A DNA stretch of 64,000 bases, taken from assembly GCA_045132235.1 (NCBI GenBank), contig JBGURX010000021.1:13788-77787 (forward strand). The letters are read 5' to 3'. A model generated the notes under the pieces. That model saw only the letters and a program-made list of their open reading frames with translations. It ran no database searches and was not told the origin of the DNA. Origin of the DNA: UBA1756 sp045132235 (lineage in GTDB: Bacteria > Bacteroidota > Bacteroidia > Bacteroidales > WCHB1-69). How positions within the stretch are numbered: the first letter of the stretch is position 1; each line of letters begins with the position of its first letter. A program made the position numbers and the translations under genes. This document shows, one piece after another, positions 25,933 through 35,246 of this stretch.

Positions 25933-27087
25933 ATGGCAAAGAAAGAGTTGGTTAAAAAAGTTTTATTTTGGATTGTGTTGGCACTCAATATAGTAGCTGC
26001 ACTGATGCTGCTGATGTCGTGGATGTCAGGTTTTGTACATCCCTCCATCTCGCGGCTGGTGGTGTTCTGCGGACTGGGTTTTCCCTATCTGCTGATCATC
26101 AACATCGCTTTTGTGCTGGTGTGGCTGTTTTTGGACTATCGTTTCTGCTTGCTTTCCATCGCTCTTATTTTATTGAATATTAATACGATAGATAAGCATT
26201 TTCAATTTCGGGGCGCGGATGTGCCGGAAAACTGTCCCAATGCCATCAAAGTGTTGAGTTACAATACGAACCTGTTCGGGTTGTATCAGGACAGTGACAT
26301 GGGGCGGCGGCGTGCCGACTTGCAGGAGATTATCGGTTACCTGCAGGGAGTCAACCCCGACATTGCCTGTTTTCAGGAGTTTTTCTGGGACAAGAGCGAG
26401 ACGTTGAATTTCCACACGCGCGACCAGGTGGCGGCGCTGATGAATGTGGAGGAGACGCCGCAGCACTGCTACCTCTACTTCACCGACACGTCGCAGAGCA
26501 AGTATTTCTTCGGGGTGGCGATTTACAGCAAGTATAAGATTGTGGATGCCGGTCCGGTGCTGGACGACCGCAGCTCGAATGCGATCATCTATGCGGACAT
26601 CAAGTTCCGCGAGGATACGGTGCGGGTGTATAACGCGCATCTGTCGTCGATACACATGAGTGCGACCGACTATGCCATCAGCCGGCAGCTGACCACCAAT
26701 GCCGGACAGGACCCGACTTTCGAGAAGAATGCGAAGAAGCTGTACCGCAAGGTGGCCGATGCCGCTGCCACCCGCCAGCAGCAGGCCGACTCGCTGCGCA
26801 GCCACATCGACCTGTGCCCCTATCCGGTCATCGTGTGCGGCGACTTCAACGACACGCCGGCCGGCTACTGCTACAACACCATCGCCCGCCATCTTGACGA
26901 CAGCTTCCGCAAGAGCGGCAAAGGCCGCGGCATGACCTACCACGGCGGCTCCATGCCCAACTACCGCATCGACTACATTCTGCACTCGCCCTGTTACCTC
27001 TCCTACGGCTATACCGTCGGGAAAGAGATGGGCATCTCCGACCATTATCCTGTCACTTCCACCATCTCATTGTTGAAGAAAAAATAA
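25933..27087 (+). CDS. Membrane-anchored endonuclease/exonuclease/phosphatase-fold protein
   Basis: 384 residues. Two or three N-terminal hydrophobic segments (about 10-35, 43-66 and 70-85), then the EEP domain from about 100: LSYNTNLFG, NPDIACFQEFFW (catalytic Glu), VYNAHLSS, VCGDFNDTP and GISDHYPV (late Asp-His). The metal-dependent fold is complete, but the substrate (nucleic acid, lipid or other) cannot be read. Membrane anchoring suggests action outside the cytosolic DNA pool. Common in Bacteroidetes next to rhomboid genes. Confidence 0.9.
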   Translation: MAKKELVKKVLFWIVLALNIVAALMLLMSWMSGFVHPSISRLVVFCGLGFPYLLIINIAFVLVWLFLDYRFCLLSIALILLNINTIDKHFQFRGADVPENCPNAIKVLSYNTNLFGLYQDSDMGRRRADLQEIIGYLQGVNPDIACFQEFFWDKSETLNFHTRDQVAALMNVEETPQHCYLYFTDTSQSKYFFGVAIYSKYKIVDAGPVLDDRSSNAIIYADIKFREDTVRVYNAHLSSIHMSATDYAISRQLTTNAGQDPTFEKNAKKLYRKVADAAATRQQQADSLRSHIDLCPYPVIVCGDFNDTPAGYCYNTIARHLDDSFRKSGKGRGMTYHGGSMPNYRIDYILHSPCYLSYGYTVGKEMGISDHYPVTSTISLLKKK

Positions 27088-27112
27088 ATGTTCGTGATAA
27101 GCAAAAATCCCG

Positions 27113-27120
27113 TATTTTTG
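27113..27120 (+). promoter_or_regulatory. -7 box (TATTTTTG) for the DUF349 gene
   Basis: TAnnTTTG match, 50 nt before the start at 27170. Confidence 0.6.
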
Positions 27121-27169
27121 CAGCCCTTTTGTAACAACCAATTTTATTCATTCTAATTCTTAAAATTTT

Positions 27170-29263
27170 ATGGAAGAAAAAGACCTTCTCCGCACGGAAA
27201 ATGATGAAAATCAGCTTTCTAATGCGACTCCTGCTGCCGAAGAACCGGCGCAAGAACATGTAATTGAAGACACCACGGAACAGCAGACCGAGCCGGCTGT
27301 TGCCTCCGAAGAAACGGCTCAAACCCCGTCTGAGGAACCTGCCGCAGAGCCCGTTCAGGAAGAACAGGCTGAACCGGCACCTGCCGAGACTCCCGCCGAA
27401 GCCCCCGCTGCTGAAGCCGAGCCCGCAGGCGCACAGGCCATCATGGACGAGATTGAAAACGCCAATGCGGAACCCGAGACCGAAGAGGAGACCGAAATCC
27501 CCGAAGAGTCGGTGGAGCAGATTGAGGCCGAGTATGCGAATCTTTCGCTCGAAGAGGCCGTGGAAGAACTTCACCGCGTGGCCGCCGATCCCGACTACAA
27601 TCGCATCAAACAGCGCGTGGGCGTGCTCCGTTCCAAAATCATCGCCCTGCTGAAAGAGGAGCGCAACCAGAAGTTGGAACAGTTCCTCGCTGAAGGCGGT
27701 CAGAAAGAAAATTTCGAACCCGAAAAGAGCGACCTCGAGCGCAAGTTCGACAACGCCCTCCAGATATTCAAAAACAACAAGAACAAATTCTTAGAAAATA
27801 TTGAAGCCGAAAAGCAGCGCAACCTCGAGGCCAAGAACGGCATTATCGACGAATTGCGCCAGCTGCTGGAAGACAACGAGGCCAATCCGAAAAATCTGAA
27901 AGAGCTCAACGACAAGTTCAAAGAGCTGCAGGAGAGATGGAAAAGCGCAGGTCCCGTGCCGCAGAACGAGTCCAACAACCTGTGGCAGAACTATCATTTC
28001 TATGTGGAGAAATTCTTCGACATCCTCCGCATGAACCGCGAGCTCAAAGACCTTGACCTGAAGAAAAACCTCGAGCAGAAAATCAAACTCTGCGAGCAGG
28101 CAGAATCATTGTTGCTGCAGGATTCTATCAAGCAGTCGTTCAAAGAGTTGCAGGACTTGCACGAAAAGTGGAAAGAAATCGGTCCTGTGCCGGAGGACAA
28201 GAAAGAGGAGCTGTGGGAGCGTTTCAAGAATGCTTCCGACCAGATCAACCAGCGCCGCCGCGAGCACTACGAGCAGATCTATGCCGAGCAGCAGAACAAC
28301 TACAACGCCAAGGTGGTGCTGTGCGAGCAGGCCGAGGAGGTTACCGCCCAGCCCGCCGAAACCGCCAAGGAGTTCAACGCCATCAGCGACCAGCTCACCG
28401 AGCTGCTGAAGGTGTGGAAGACCCTCGGCGCCGCACCTCCGAAGGTGAACGAGGAGATCTGGAACCGCTTCAAAGGAACTTTGGATAAATTCTTTGAAAA
28501 GAAGAAAGAGTTCTTCGGCAAAATCAAAGACGAGCAGCAGACCAACTACAACATGAAGGTGAACCTCGCCATCCGCGCCGAGGCCATCGCCAAGCGCACC
28601 GACTGGCGCGCCGCCACCGACGAGATTCTTCAGCTCCAGAAGGAGTGGAAAGAGATTGGCGCCACCTCGCGCAAGCACTCCGAAGCCATCTGGAAACGCT
28701 TCCGCACCGCCTGCGACCAGTTCTTCGAAGCCAAATCCAACTATTTCAACAACGCACAAGAAATTGAGGCTGAAAATCTTAAAAAGAAAGAAGACCTCAT
28801 CGAGCGATTGAAGAACCACGCTTTCGGCGCCGACCGCAACGAAAACCTCGAGGCCATCAAGGCTTACCAGCGCGAATGGACGGAGATTGGTTTTGTGCCC
28901 AAAAAGGAGAAAGACCGCATCTATGCCGCCTACCGCGAAGCCCTCGACCAGCGTTTCGCCGACCTGAAGATCAGCGCGGAAGACCGCAAGCGCGACAACT
29001 ACCGCAGCCGCATCAACAACATCCTCAGCGATCCCAACGCCGACCGTCTGCTCGACAAGGAGAAACGCTTCCTGATGAACAAACTCGACCAGCTGAAGAA
29101 CGACATCTCCATCTGGGAGAACAACCTCGGTTTCTTCGCCAACTCGAAGAACGCCGACCTGCTGAAAGCGGAGTTCTCGAAGAAGATCGATGCCGCCAAG
29201 CAGGAGGTGAAAGAGTTGGAGTACAAGCTCAAGATGATGAACGAGAAGCCGAAGGAGGAGTAG
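27170..29263 (+). CDS. DUF349-repeat coiled-coil protein
   Basis: 697 residues. The N-terminal 110 residues are Pro/Glu/Ala-rich and low in complexity. After that come at least five DUF349 units of about 75 residues, each with a W-x-x-x-G-x-(V/A)-P or similar core: RWKSAGPVP, KWKEIGPVPEDKKEELWERF, VWKTLGAAPP, EWKEIGATSRK and EWTEIGFVPKKEKDRI. Highly charged helices between them suggest coiled coils. Predicted cytosolic, with unknown function. A methyltransferase gene overlaps its stop. Confidence 0.9.
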   Translation: MEEKDLLRTENDENQLSNATPAAEEPAQEHVIEDTTEQQTEPAVASEETAQTPSEEPAAEPVQEEQAEPAPAETPAEAPAAEAEPAGAQAIMDEIENANAEPETEEETEIPEESVEQIEAEYANLSLEEAVEELHRVAADPDYNRIKQRVGVLRSKIIALLKEERNQKLEQFLAEGGQKENFEPEKSDLERKFDNALQIFKNNKNKFLENIEAEKQRNLEAKNGIIDELRQLLEDNEANPKNLKELNDKFKELQERWKSAGPVPQNESNNLWQNYHFYVEKFFDILRMNRELKDLDLKKNLEQKIKLCEQAESLLLQDSIKQSFKELQDLHEKWKEIGPVPEDKKEELWERFKNASDQINQRRREHYEQIYAEQQNNYNAKVVLCEQAEEVTAQPAETAKEFNAISDQLTELLKVWKTLGAAPPKVNEEIWNRFKGTLDKFFEKKKEFFGKIKDEQQTNYNMKVNLAIRAEAIAKRTDWRAATDEILQLQKEWKEIGATSRKHSEAIWKRFRTACDQFFEAKSNYFNNAQEIEAENLKKKEDLIERLKNHAFGADRNENLEAIKAYQREWTEIGFVPKKEKDRIYAAYREALDQRFADLKISAEDRKRDNYRSRINNILSDPNADRLLDKEKRFLMNKLDQLKNDISIWENNLGFFANSKNADLLKAEFSKKIDAAKQEVKELEYKLKMMNEKPKEE

Positions 29264-30456
29264 TGTTGACACCGGCCGAGCTTATCCGACAGCATCTCAA
29301 CGACGACATCTACACGCTGTCGGCACAGGACCGTTGGCACGAACCTTACGACAAGCGCTGGCTGCTCCAGCAGATCCAGTCGCGACAGAAAGCCAAGTCG
29401 AAGCTGCCGTCATGGTACGGCAACTTCGACTTGCTGTTTCCGCCCCCCTTGTCGGTGGAGCAGTGCTCGTCGGAACTCACCGCCGGCTACAAGGCGGCCC
29501 TCGCGCACGGCGGCTCCCTTATCGACATGACCGGCGGGATGGGCGTGGACGCCGCCGCCTTCGCCCGCCGCTGCGACACCGTCACCTTCATCGAGCGGCA
29601 GCCCGATGTGGCCGAGACCGCCCGCCACAACTTCCCCCTCCTCGGTCTCCGCAACATCGAAGTGGTTTGCGGCGACTCCACAGCGCTGCTGGCCAGCCTA
29701 CCGCCCGCCGACCACATCTACCTCGACCCCGCCCGCCGCAACGCCGGCCGCAAGGTATTCCGGCTGGAAGAGTGCGATCCCGACCTGCTGCAGCTGCTGC
29801 CCGCCTTGCGTACCCATACCCGTCACCTGCTCGTGAAACTGTCGCCGCTCATCGACCTCACGCTGTTGCAGCGGCAGCTGCCCGGCATCACCACCCTACA
29901 CATTCTGTCGGTGCGCAACGAGGTGAAGGAGGTGCTGGCGGAGGTGCGCTTCGACCTGCCGGCGGCACCCCCCGACATCGTGTGTGCCGAGCTGGCAGAA
30001 CCCGCCCGCCAAGTAACTTTCAGCGAGGAAGATAGAAGCGCTGGTAGCGTGCCGCTGGCTGAAACGGTCGGCCAGTACCTGTACGAGCCGCACCCCACGG
30101 TGATGAAATCGGGCCTGATGGATGTGCTGGCGGCAAGGTTCCACCTCAGTAAGTTGCATCCCCACAGCCACTTATACACCTCCACGAAGCTGGTGTCCGA
30201 CTACTTTGGACGCGTGTTTGCCGTGCAGCGTGTGTTCGGCATGGGGAAAAAGGAGTTGAAAGAGGGGTTGGATGGCCTGGCGAAAGCTAACATCACCACG
30301 CGCAACTTCCCGCTGTCGGCGGAGGAAGTGCGAAAGAAACTGAAATTGAGCGATGGCGGGGCGGTCACCCTTTTCGCCACCACAATGGGCAGCAACCAGC
30401 ATGTTTTGATTCGCTGCGAGGCGGTTACTCCATCTTCAGCGACTTGTAGCCGATGA
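29263..30456 (+). CDS. THUMP-like class I SAM-dependent methyltransferase
   Basis: About 397 residues. The frame is open far upstream inside the DUF349 gene, so the start was chosen at GTG 29263 (TAGTG overlap with the DUF349 stop) behind GAAGGAGGAG; TTG at 29266 is also possible. LIDMTGGMGVDAAAFA is the SAM-binding motif I, TFIERQPDVAETA motif II and IYLDPARRN the DPxxR-type motif IV. The C-terminal part (about 310-390) resembles the THUMP-like domain of this Bacteroidetes family. An RNA substrate is likely but unproven. Its 3' end overlaps the convergent T9SS plug gene by 32 nt. Confidence 0.83.
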   Translation: MLTPAELIRQHLNDDIYTLSAQDRWHEPYDKRWLLQQIQSRQKAKSKLPSWYGNFDLLFPPPLSVEQCSSELTAGYKAALAHGGSLIDMTGGMGVDAAAFARRCDTVTFIERQPDVAETARHNFPLLGLRNIEVVCGDSTALLASLPPADHIYLDPARRNAGRKVFRLEECDPDLLQLLPALRTHTRHLLVKLSPLIDLTLLQRQLPGITTLHILSVRNEVKEVLAEVRFDLPAAPPDIVCAELAEPARQVTFSEEDRSAGSVPLAETVGQYLYEPHPTVMKSGLMDVLAARFHLSKLHPHSHLYTSTKLVSDYFGRVFAVQRVFGMGKKELKEGLDGLAKANITTRNFPLSAEEVRKKLKLSDGGAVTLFATTMGSNQHVLIRCEAVTPSSATCSR

Positions 30457-31690
30457 GTCGGTCGTAGGCGCCGCCGTCATCCAACAGATAAAGCAAAATT
30501 ACATACTCGTTGCTGGTTTCCCAGTGGCTGCCTTCGATATAGGTCTCATCAATTCGTTGGGAGTTGTCGGGCACAAATACATATTGATAGTTGTAAAAAC
30601 CCTGTTTGAGGTAAAGACTTGTCTCCCACGAGCTGATGGCGTTGTTGTACTGCATCTCCGCCTCCGGCACGATGCGCCAGTCGGTGAGCTGGCCGAACAC
30701 ATACACCTTGCCGCCCGTCAGCGGGTAGTCGGAGCGGAGGGTGAAGTAGGTGTGTACATACTCCTCGCGGTTCTCGCCCTCGAAATCCTCGGTTTTGTAG
30801 AAGCACCTGCCGGCGGCGGTGGTTCCCGACACGTAGGGACCGAAAGGCCGCGCCATATCCTCCAGCACGTAGGCCACGTTGCGGCCGCGTTCCAGTCCGC
30901 ACGACACGATGCGGGTGCCGTTGTATTTCAGACTTTTGAGGTCAAAGGTGCGGAACTCGGAGCCGCCGTTGAACACGTTGCTGTTGTCGTCGTAGTCAAA
31001 GCTGTATTCGCCGGGCTTGCCGGAACGGTAGCGGAGGCCCATGATGGCATTGTCCCACCGGCCGTTCTGCACGATGGTGGCGTGGAGGTGTTGCGACGGG
31101 TTGCGGACGTTCCAGCTGCCCGTGTTGGCTACGAAGTCCACCTCCTGCTTCTCGTACATCACATTCACGTCGGAGGCGCGGTGCACCGAGGCGGTAATGC
31201 CTGCCTGCAGCGGCTCTATCACCATGAAACGGCGGGTGAGGACGGGATGGTCGGGCTCGTCTTCATATACATATAGAATATAGTTGCCCGACCGCGCGAT
31301 GCGCATCAGCTCGCCCGGAAACTGGAGCTTATAGTGCACATAGTACTGCAGCGTGTTCATCGAGTAGCTGTATTCCGTGATCTCATCTTCCTGAAAACCA
31401 TCTAAATACTCAATCTGGTTCATGCCGTCGAGTTGCCAGTCGTGCGTGCAGTGGATGAAGGTGTATTTGAAATAGCGCGGTTCGCCCTTCAGGTCGTCGA
31501 AGGTGAGGGTGAGGGGATCGCCGCCCCGCAGTGTCATCACGGGGAAGCCTATCTGGTAATCGCCGCTGTAGAGCTGCACGCTGCTGATGTCGTCGGCATA
31601 CACCATGTCGGTGAGCTGGATGGCGCTGAAATCCTGCGCCCGCAGCAGCGTGGCCGAAAGGAGCAGGACGAGGATGACGATTCTTTTCAT
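30425..31690 (-). CDS. Type IX secretion system plug protein (DUF5103)
   Basis: 421 residues with a signal peptide (MKRIVILVLLLSATLLRAQ). The N-terminal plug domain is recognised by SVQLYSGDYQIGFPVMTL, YFKYTFIHCTHDWQ, YLDGFQEDEI and MNTLQYYVHYKL. The protein then has Ig-like beta segments and a carbohydrate-module-like end (VYVFGQLTDWR...WETSLYLKQGFYNYQYVF). The family is the plug for the SprA translocon of the T9SS. Last gene of a four-gene minus-strand operon. Confidence 0.87.
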   Translation of the reverse strand: MKRIVILVLLLSATLLRAQDFSAIQLTDMVYADDISSVQLYSGDYQIGFPVMTLRGGDPLTLTFDDLKGEPRYFKYTFIHCTHDWQLDGMNQIEYLDGFQEDEITEYSYSMNTLQYYVHYKLQFPGELMRIARSGNYILYVYEDEPDHPVLTRRFMVIEPLQAGITASVHRASDVNVMYEKQEVDFVANTGSWNVRNPSQHLHATIVQNGRWDNAIMGLRYRSGKPGEYSFDYDDNSNVFNGGSEFRTFDLKSLKYNGTRIVSCGLERGRNVAYVLEDMARPFGPYVSGTTAAGRCFYKTEDFEGENREEYVHTYFTLRSDYPLTGGKVYVFGQLTDWRIVPEAEMQYNNAISSWETSLYLKQGFYNYQYVFVPDNSQRIDETYIEGSHWETSNEYVILLYLLDDGGAYDRLIGYKSLKME

Positions 31691-31713
31691 AGTCTATATG
31701 GTAAATGGTTTGA

Positions 31714-32940
31714 TTACTCAAACCGGATGGCATTCACCGGCGTGATGCGCTTCGAGACGAAGGTGGCGGGAATGAGCAGCACCAACAGACAGATGACCAG
31801 CAGCACCACGTTGACAGTAATCAGGAAAACCCAGTCGAAGGAGATGGGCACGAACGGCACATAGTAGGAGTGCTCGTCGAGTTTGATAAGATGGAAATAT
31901 TTCTGTAATAAACAGATACCGAACCCCACCACATTGCCGATGAGCATTCCCAACAGTATCATGCGCAGTCCCAGGCGGATGAACACCCCGCGCACGTCGG
32001 TGGTGGTCATGCCCATGGTTTTGAGGATGCCGATGGTGGGCGTGCGCTCCAGAATGATGATGAAGCAGGTGGAAATAAGCGTGATCATGCAGACGAGGAT
32101 GGTGATGGTGAGCAGCACCATCACGTTGGTGTCGAACAGGTCGGTCCATTCGAAGATGGCGGGATAGAGCTGCTTGATGGTATGCGCCTGCAGGTCGTAG
32201 CCGATGTGCTGGTGCACATACTCGCCCACCTCGTCGAGCTTGTCGTAGTCGTTAATCAGGATTTCCACGCAGCCCACCTGATTCGTCTCCCAGCCGTTGA
32301 TTTTCTGCACATGACGGAGGTCGCCAATCACATAGTGGTCGTCGTACTCGGGCATGCCGGTGCTATAGATGCCGCTGACGCGGAAGGCGCGGTCGAATTT
32401 CTTGCCGTCGTTCCAGAAATAGCCAAACACCTTGTCGCCCACCTTCAGTTTCAGGCGGTCGGCGATGCTGCGCGACACCAATATGCCTTTGGTGACGGTG
32501 TCGCCCGCAAGTTCCAGTGGCTTTCCTTCAACCAGATTCCGTTGGAACGCCTTCCAGTCGAAGGAGGCATCAATGCCTTTCAGCACGATGCCTTCCACCT
32601 GCTCGTCGCTTTTGAGCACTCCGCACTTGGTGGCCGCATACTGGATGTGCGCCACGTCGGGATTGCCGTGCAGCTCCTTTAGCAGGGCGGCATCCTTTGT
32701 GATGGGATGCACGTCGTAGCTGGGGTTGTTTTCGTAGTAGGTGATGCGGATGTGCGAGCCCATGTCAATCACCTTCTGCTCAATCACTTGGCGGTAGCCT
32801 GTGGAGATGGAGACGGCGGCGATGATGATGATCAAACAGATCGCGATGCCCGCCACCGAGAGCCGCACGATGGGGCGTGTCTGGCTTCCCTGCGACGATT
32901 TCAGCAGGCGGCGCGATAGCAACTGTTTGACGGATTGCAT
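31714..32940 (-). CDS. FtsX/LolC-type ABC transporter permease
   Basis: 408 residues with the LolC/MacB permease layout: helix at about 25-48, a large periplasmic domain (50-265) and three helices at about 275-300, 320-345 and 370-395. VAGIAICLIIIIAAVSI is helix 1 and the last part carries PTIGILKTMGMTTTDVRGVF, a FtsX coupling-helix signature. No ATPase gene is adjacent. It may move lipoproteins to the outer membrane (inference from family). Confidence 0.88.
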   Translation of the reverse strand: MQSVKQLLSRRLLKSSQGSQTRPIVRLSVAGIAICLIIIIAAVSISTGYRQVIEQKVIDMGSHIRITYYENNPSYDVHPITKDAALLKELHGNPDVAHIQYAATKCGVLKSDEQVEGIVLKGIDASFDWKAFQRNLVEGKPLELAGDTVTKGILVSRSIADRLKLKVGDKVFGYFWNDGKKFDRAFRVSGIYSTGMPEYDDHYVIGDLRHVQKINGWETNQVGCVEILINDYDKLDEVGEYVHQHIGYDLQAHTIKQLYPAIFEWTDLFDTNVMVLLTITILVCMITLISTCFIIILERTPTIGILKTMGMTTTDVRGVFIRLGLRMILLGMLIGNVVGFGICLLQKYFHLIKLDEHSYYVPFVPISFDWVFLITVNVVLLVICLLVLLIPATFVSKRITPVNAIRFE

Positions 32941-32945
32941 TTTAT

Positions 32946-33524
32946 TTAGAATTTATAATTCACTCCCACTTTGACTTCCATGATGGAATAAACGTTCAGT
33001 TCATCATAGACGGGAAATAGGAAAAGTCCGTACATAGACCAGTGGTCGGTGATATCCTGCTTGTAGCCGGCACCCACGAGCACGCCGTTGGTGTTCTCGC
33101 GCCCGTCGGCACCGCCCGGGAAACTGAGCCATTCGTACTCGGCGTGCAGCACCAGCCGTTTCCAAATATAGCCCTCCACGAAGGCGCGCGCCCCGAAGAT
33201 GTGCGTGAAATATTTGATGCCGTCGTAGCTTTTGTAGTAGCTAAGATGGTAGGTGCCGCCGATGCCCACGCAGATGAAGTCGATGCCGGGACAGATGCCG
33301 AAATGGGGCGAAATCTGCATGTTGAGCTGCGAATAGCTGACACCGAAACCCACGTTACCGCCCACCACGAACTTCACCTTCCGTTCGGCAAGGGGACTGT
33401 TGTCGCGTGCCATGAGACTTTTGGGCAGCGGCACATTCTCCACATCCGTCTGCGCTACCACATCGCCGGCGGTCAACACCAGCAGCAACAGGAGGCTGAA
33501 ACAATAGCTTAGTTTTTTGTTCAT
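32946..33524 (-). CDS. Outer-membrane beta-barrel protein of unknown function
   Basis: 192 residues from the MNKKLSYC methionine; an upstream methionine adds 6 residues and is less likely. Signal peptide to about residue 25, then alternating beta strands rich in Gly and Tyr (KFVVGGNVGFGVSYSQLNMQ, YKQDITDHWSMYGLFLFPV) and a Phe terminus (VGVNYKF), as needed for barrel insertion. It lies 5 nt upstream of the permease gene and 10 nt after the Pro/Glu-rich gene. An eight-stranded PorT-like barrel is possible. Confidence 0.75.
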   Translation of the reverse strand: MNKKLSYCFSLLLLLVLTAGDVVAQTDVENVPLPKSLMARDNSPLAERKVKFVVGGNVGFGVSYSQLNMQISPHFGICPGIDFICVGIGGTYHLSYYKSYDGIKYFTHIFGARAFVEGYIWKRLVLHAEYEWLSFPGGADGRENTNGVLVGAGYKQDITDHWSMYGLFLFPVYDELNVYSIMEVKVGVNYKF

Positions 33525-33534
33525 TATCAATGGT

Positions 33535-34461
33535 TTACACAAATTTCCGTCTTACCAGATCACAGAGGGAGAGGTAGGCCGAGGAGTCAATGTCCCACGC
33601 GTAGTATTTTTTCAGCATGTCGATGGTCTGGAAAGCCTCGTCGATATTTTCGCACATATTCAGTTTCTGGATGGCTTTGCCGAAGTCCTCGCCTTTGCCT
33701 TTGAAGAGTTCTTTGATGTATAAGAATTTGTCGTTCAGTGAGATGGCTTTTGAAAGGTCGTCGATGTGGCCGTGTTGGAACTTGGAAGCCAGGGAGTTGT
33801 CCTCTTGTCCGAGCAGGTCGTTGAGCGAGCGTTTGGGTTGCGGGGCAGGGGCGGGTTCTTCGGCAAACAGCTGGGGCTCGGGACGGGGTGCCGGTGCCGG
33901 ATGGGGTTCAGCCACGCGGACCGGTTCGGAAGCCGGTACCGGCTTGGGAGTCGGGGCGGGTTCGGGCTCCGCAGCAGGTTCTGCAACATCAAGGAAGGAG
34001 ATGATATCGGGAATCGGTTCGGGAACGGGCTCCGGTTCTGTCACTTTAACGGGTTCGGGTTCTGCCACTCTGACCGGTTCAATGACCGGCTGAGGCTTGG
34101 CGACGGGAGCAGGTTGCGGTTCGGGCGCTGCCACTTTAACAGGTTCGGGTTGCACTTCGCGTACGGGTTCCGGAGCGGGTGTGGGTTGGGGAGCAACCAT
34201 GCGGACCGGTTCCGGTTTCGGTTCAGTTTTGATTTCGCGTACAGGCTCCGGCTCGGGTTCTGCCACGGGGGCGGGTTCGGAAGTGGGAGCGGGCATGTCG
34301 GCACCCTGCAGCACGGCCATGTAGGCGTCGCGGAGCAGTTGCAGGGTCAGGTCGCGCTCAATAGGGGAGATGGGGAGATGGTTTTCGGCGATAAGTGCCA
34401 ACTTATGAGCGATTTGCGCTAAATCCTCATAAAATTTTGCATTTTGTTCAAAATTATTCAT
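33535..34461 (-). CDS. Pro/Glu-rich repetitive protein, first gene of the T9SS-plug operon
   Basis: 308 residues. Residues 1-55 are helical (FYEDLAQIAHKLALIAENHLPISP). The middle (about 58-205) is built of EPEPV/RVAEPEPVKV-type units. The C-terminal 100 residues form a helical domain (LNDLLGQEDNSLASKF, FLYIKELFKGKGEDFGKAI, IDEAFQTIDMLKKYYAWD). There is no signal peptide, so it is likely cytosolic. Similar conserved hypothetical proteins occur in Bacteroidetes; no function is known to me. Confidence 0.78.
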   Translation of the reverse strand: MNNFEQNAKFYEDLAQIAHKLALIAENHLPISPIERDLTLQLLRDAYMAVLQGADMPAPTSEPAPVAEPEPEPVREIKTEPKPEPVRMVAPQPTPAPEPVREVQPEPVKVAAPEPQPAPVAKPQPVIEPVRVAEPEPVKVTEPEPVPEPIPDIISFLDVAEPAAEPEPAPTPKPVPASEPVRVAEPHPAPAPRPEPQLFAEEPAPAPQPKRSLNDLLGQEDNSLASKFQHGHIDDLSKAISLNDKFLYIKELFKGKGEDFGKAIQKLNMCENIDEAFQTIDMLKKYYAWDIDSSAYLSLCDLVRRKFV

Positions 34462-34493
34462 GTTGAAAGTGGCTAATGGTATTAAAGTTTTTA

Positions 34494-34501
34494 TAAATTT
34501 G
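34494..34501 (+). promoter_or_regulatory. -7 box (TAAATTTG) for tdk
   Basis: TAnnTTTG match, 56 nt before the tdk start. Confidence 0.6.
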
Positions 34502-34520
34502 CGTTCGCAAAAAAAGCGGC

Positions 34521-34528
34521 CAAAATTA
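34521..34528 (-). promoter_or_regulatory. -7 box (TAATTTTG on minus strand) for the Pro/Glu-rich operon
   Basis: Reads CAAAATTA on the plus strand, 60 nt upstream of the start at 34461. Its -7 region lies between the tdk promoter and tdk. Confidence 0.55.
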
Positions 34529-34556
34529 CAATTTTTTTTTCAATAATTTCATCAAA

Positions 34557-35156
34557 ATGTATAGGGAAACAAAAGTTAATCGCAATATCAACAGAGGTTG
34601 GATTGAAGTGGTGTGCGGGTCGATGTTTTCGGGAAAAACGGAGGAATTGCTGCGACGTATCAAGCGTGCGAACTTCGCCAACCAGAAAATCGAACTTTTC
34701 AAACCCGCCATTGATGTCCGCTACGATGAGGAGGAGGTGGTGTCGCACGACTCCAATTCCATGATTTCGACGCCAGTGCACAACTCGGCTGAAATTCTCC
34801 TGTACGTGAATATCGAAGAGGTGGAGGTGGTGGGCATCGACGAGGTGCAGTTTTTCGACGACGGCATTGTGGAAGTGTGTAATAAACTCGCTGACAGTGG
34901 AATACGAGTCATTGTGGCAGGTTTGGATATGGATTATTTGGGAAAGCCTTTCGCCTGTATGCCGAAACTGATGGCCATTGCCGAGTATGTGACCAAGACG
35001 CACGCCATCTGTGTGAAATGTGGTGAGCAGGCGCAGTTCTCGCACCGCTTGGTGGCCAACTCGCAGCAGGTGCTGCTGGGCGAAAAAGACAGCTACGAGC
35101 CGCTGTGCCGCCACTGTTACAACGAGGTGATGGAGGCAGAGAAGCGGGAACGCTAA
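34557..35156 (+). CDS. tdk: Thymidine kinase (type II)
   Basis: 199 residues, normal for the bacterial type II enzyme. P-loop G21SMFSGKT28, then EVVGIDEVQFFDD (Walker-B/DEVQF), GLDMDYLGKPF (lasso region) and zinc cysteines in CVKCG and LCRHC. It phosphorylates thymidine in salvage. Confidence 0.96.
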   Translation: MYRETKVNRNINRGWIEVVCGSMFSGKTEELLRRIKRANFANQKIELFKPAIDVRYDEEEVVSHDSNSMISTPVHNSAEILLYVNIEEVEVVGIDEVQFFDDGIVEVCNKLADSGIRVIVAGLDMDYLGKPFACMPKLMAIAEYVTKTHAICVKCGEQAQFSHRLVANSQQVLLGEKDSYEPLCRHCYNEVMEAEKRER

Positions 35157-35197
35157 AACATTTTCTTGTAAAATTTCACCAATTCAAAAAAATCTTG

Positions 35198-35205
35198 TAT
35201 CTTTG
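35198..35205 (+). promoter_or_regulatory. -7 box (TATCTTTG) for the small lipoprotein pair
   Basis: TAnnTTTG match, 41 nt before the start at 35247. Confidence 0.6.
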
Positions 35206-35246
35206 CCGCGCAAATTGTGTATTATACCTAAATTAAAATACAAGCT

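Noticed and set aside
28876..29262. Long N-terminal extension of the methyltransferase frame
   Set aside because: It lies wholly inside the DUF349 gene in another frame; the RBS and start overlap at 29263 are more plausible.
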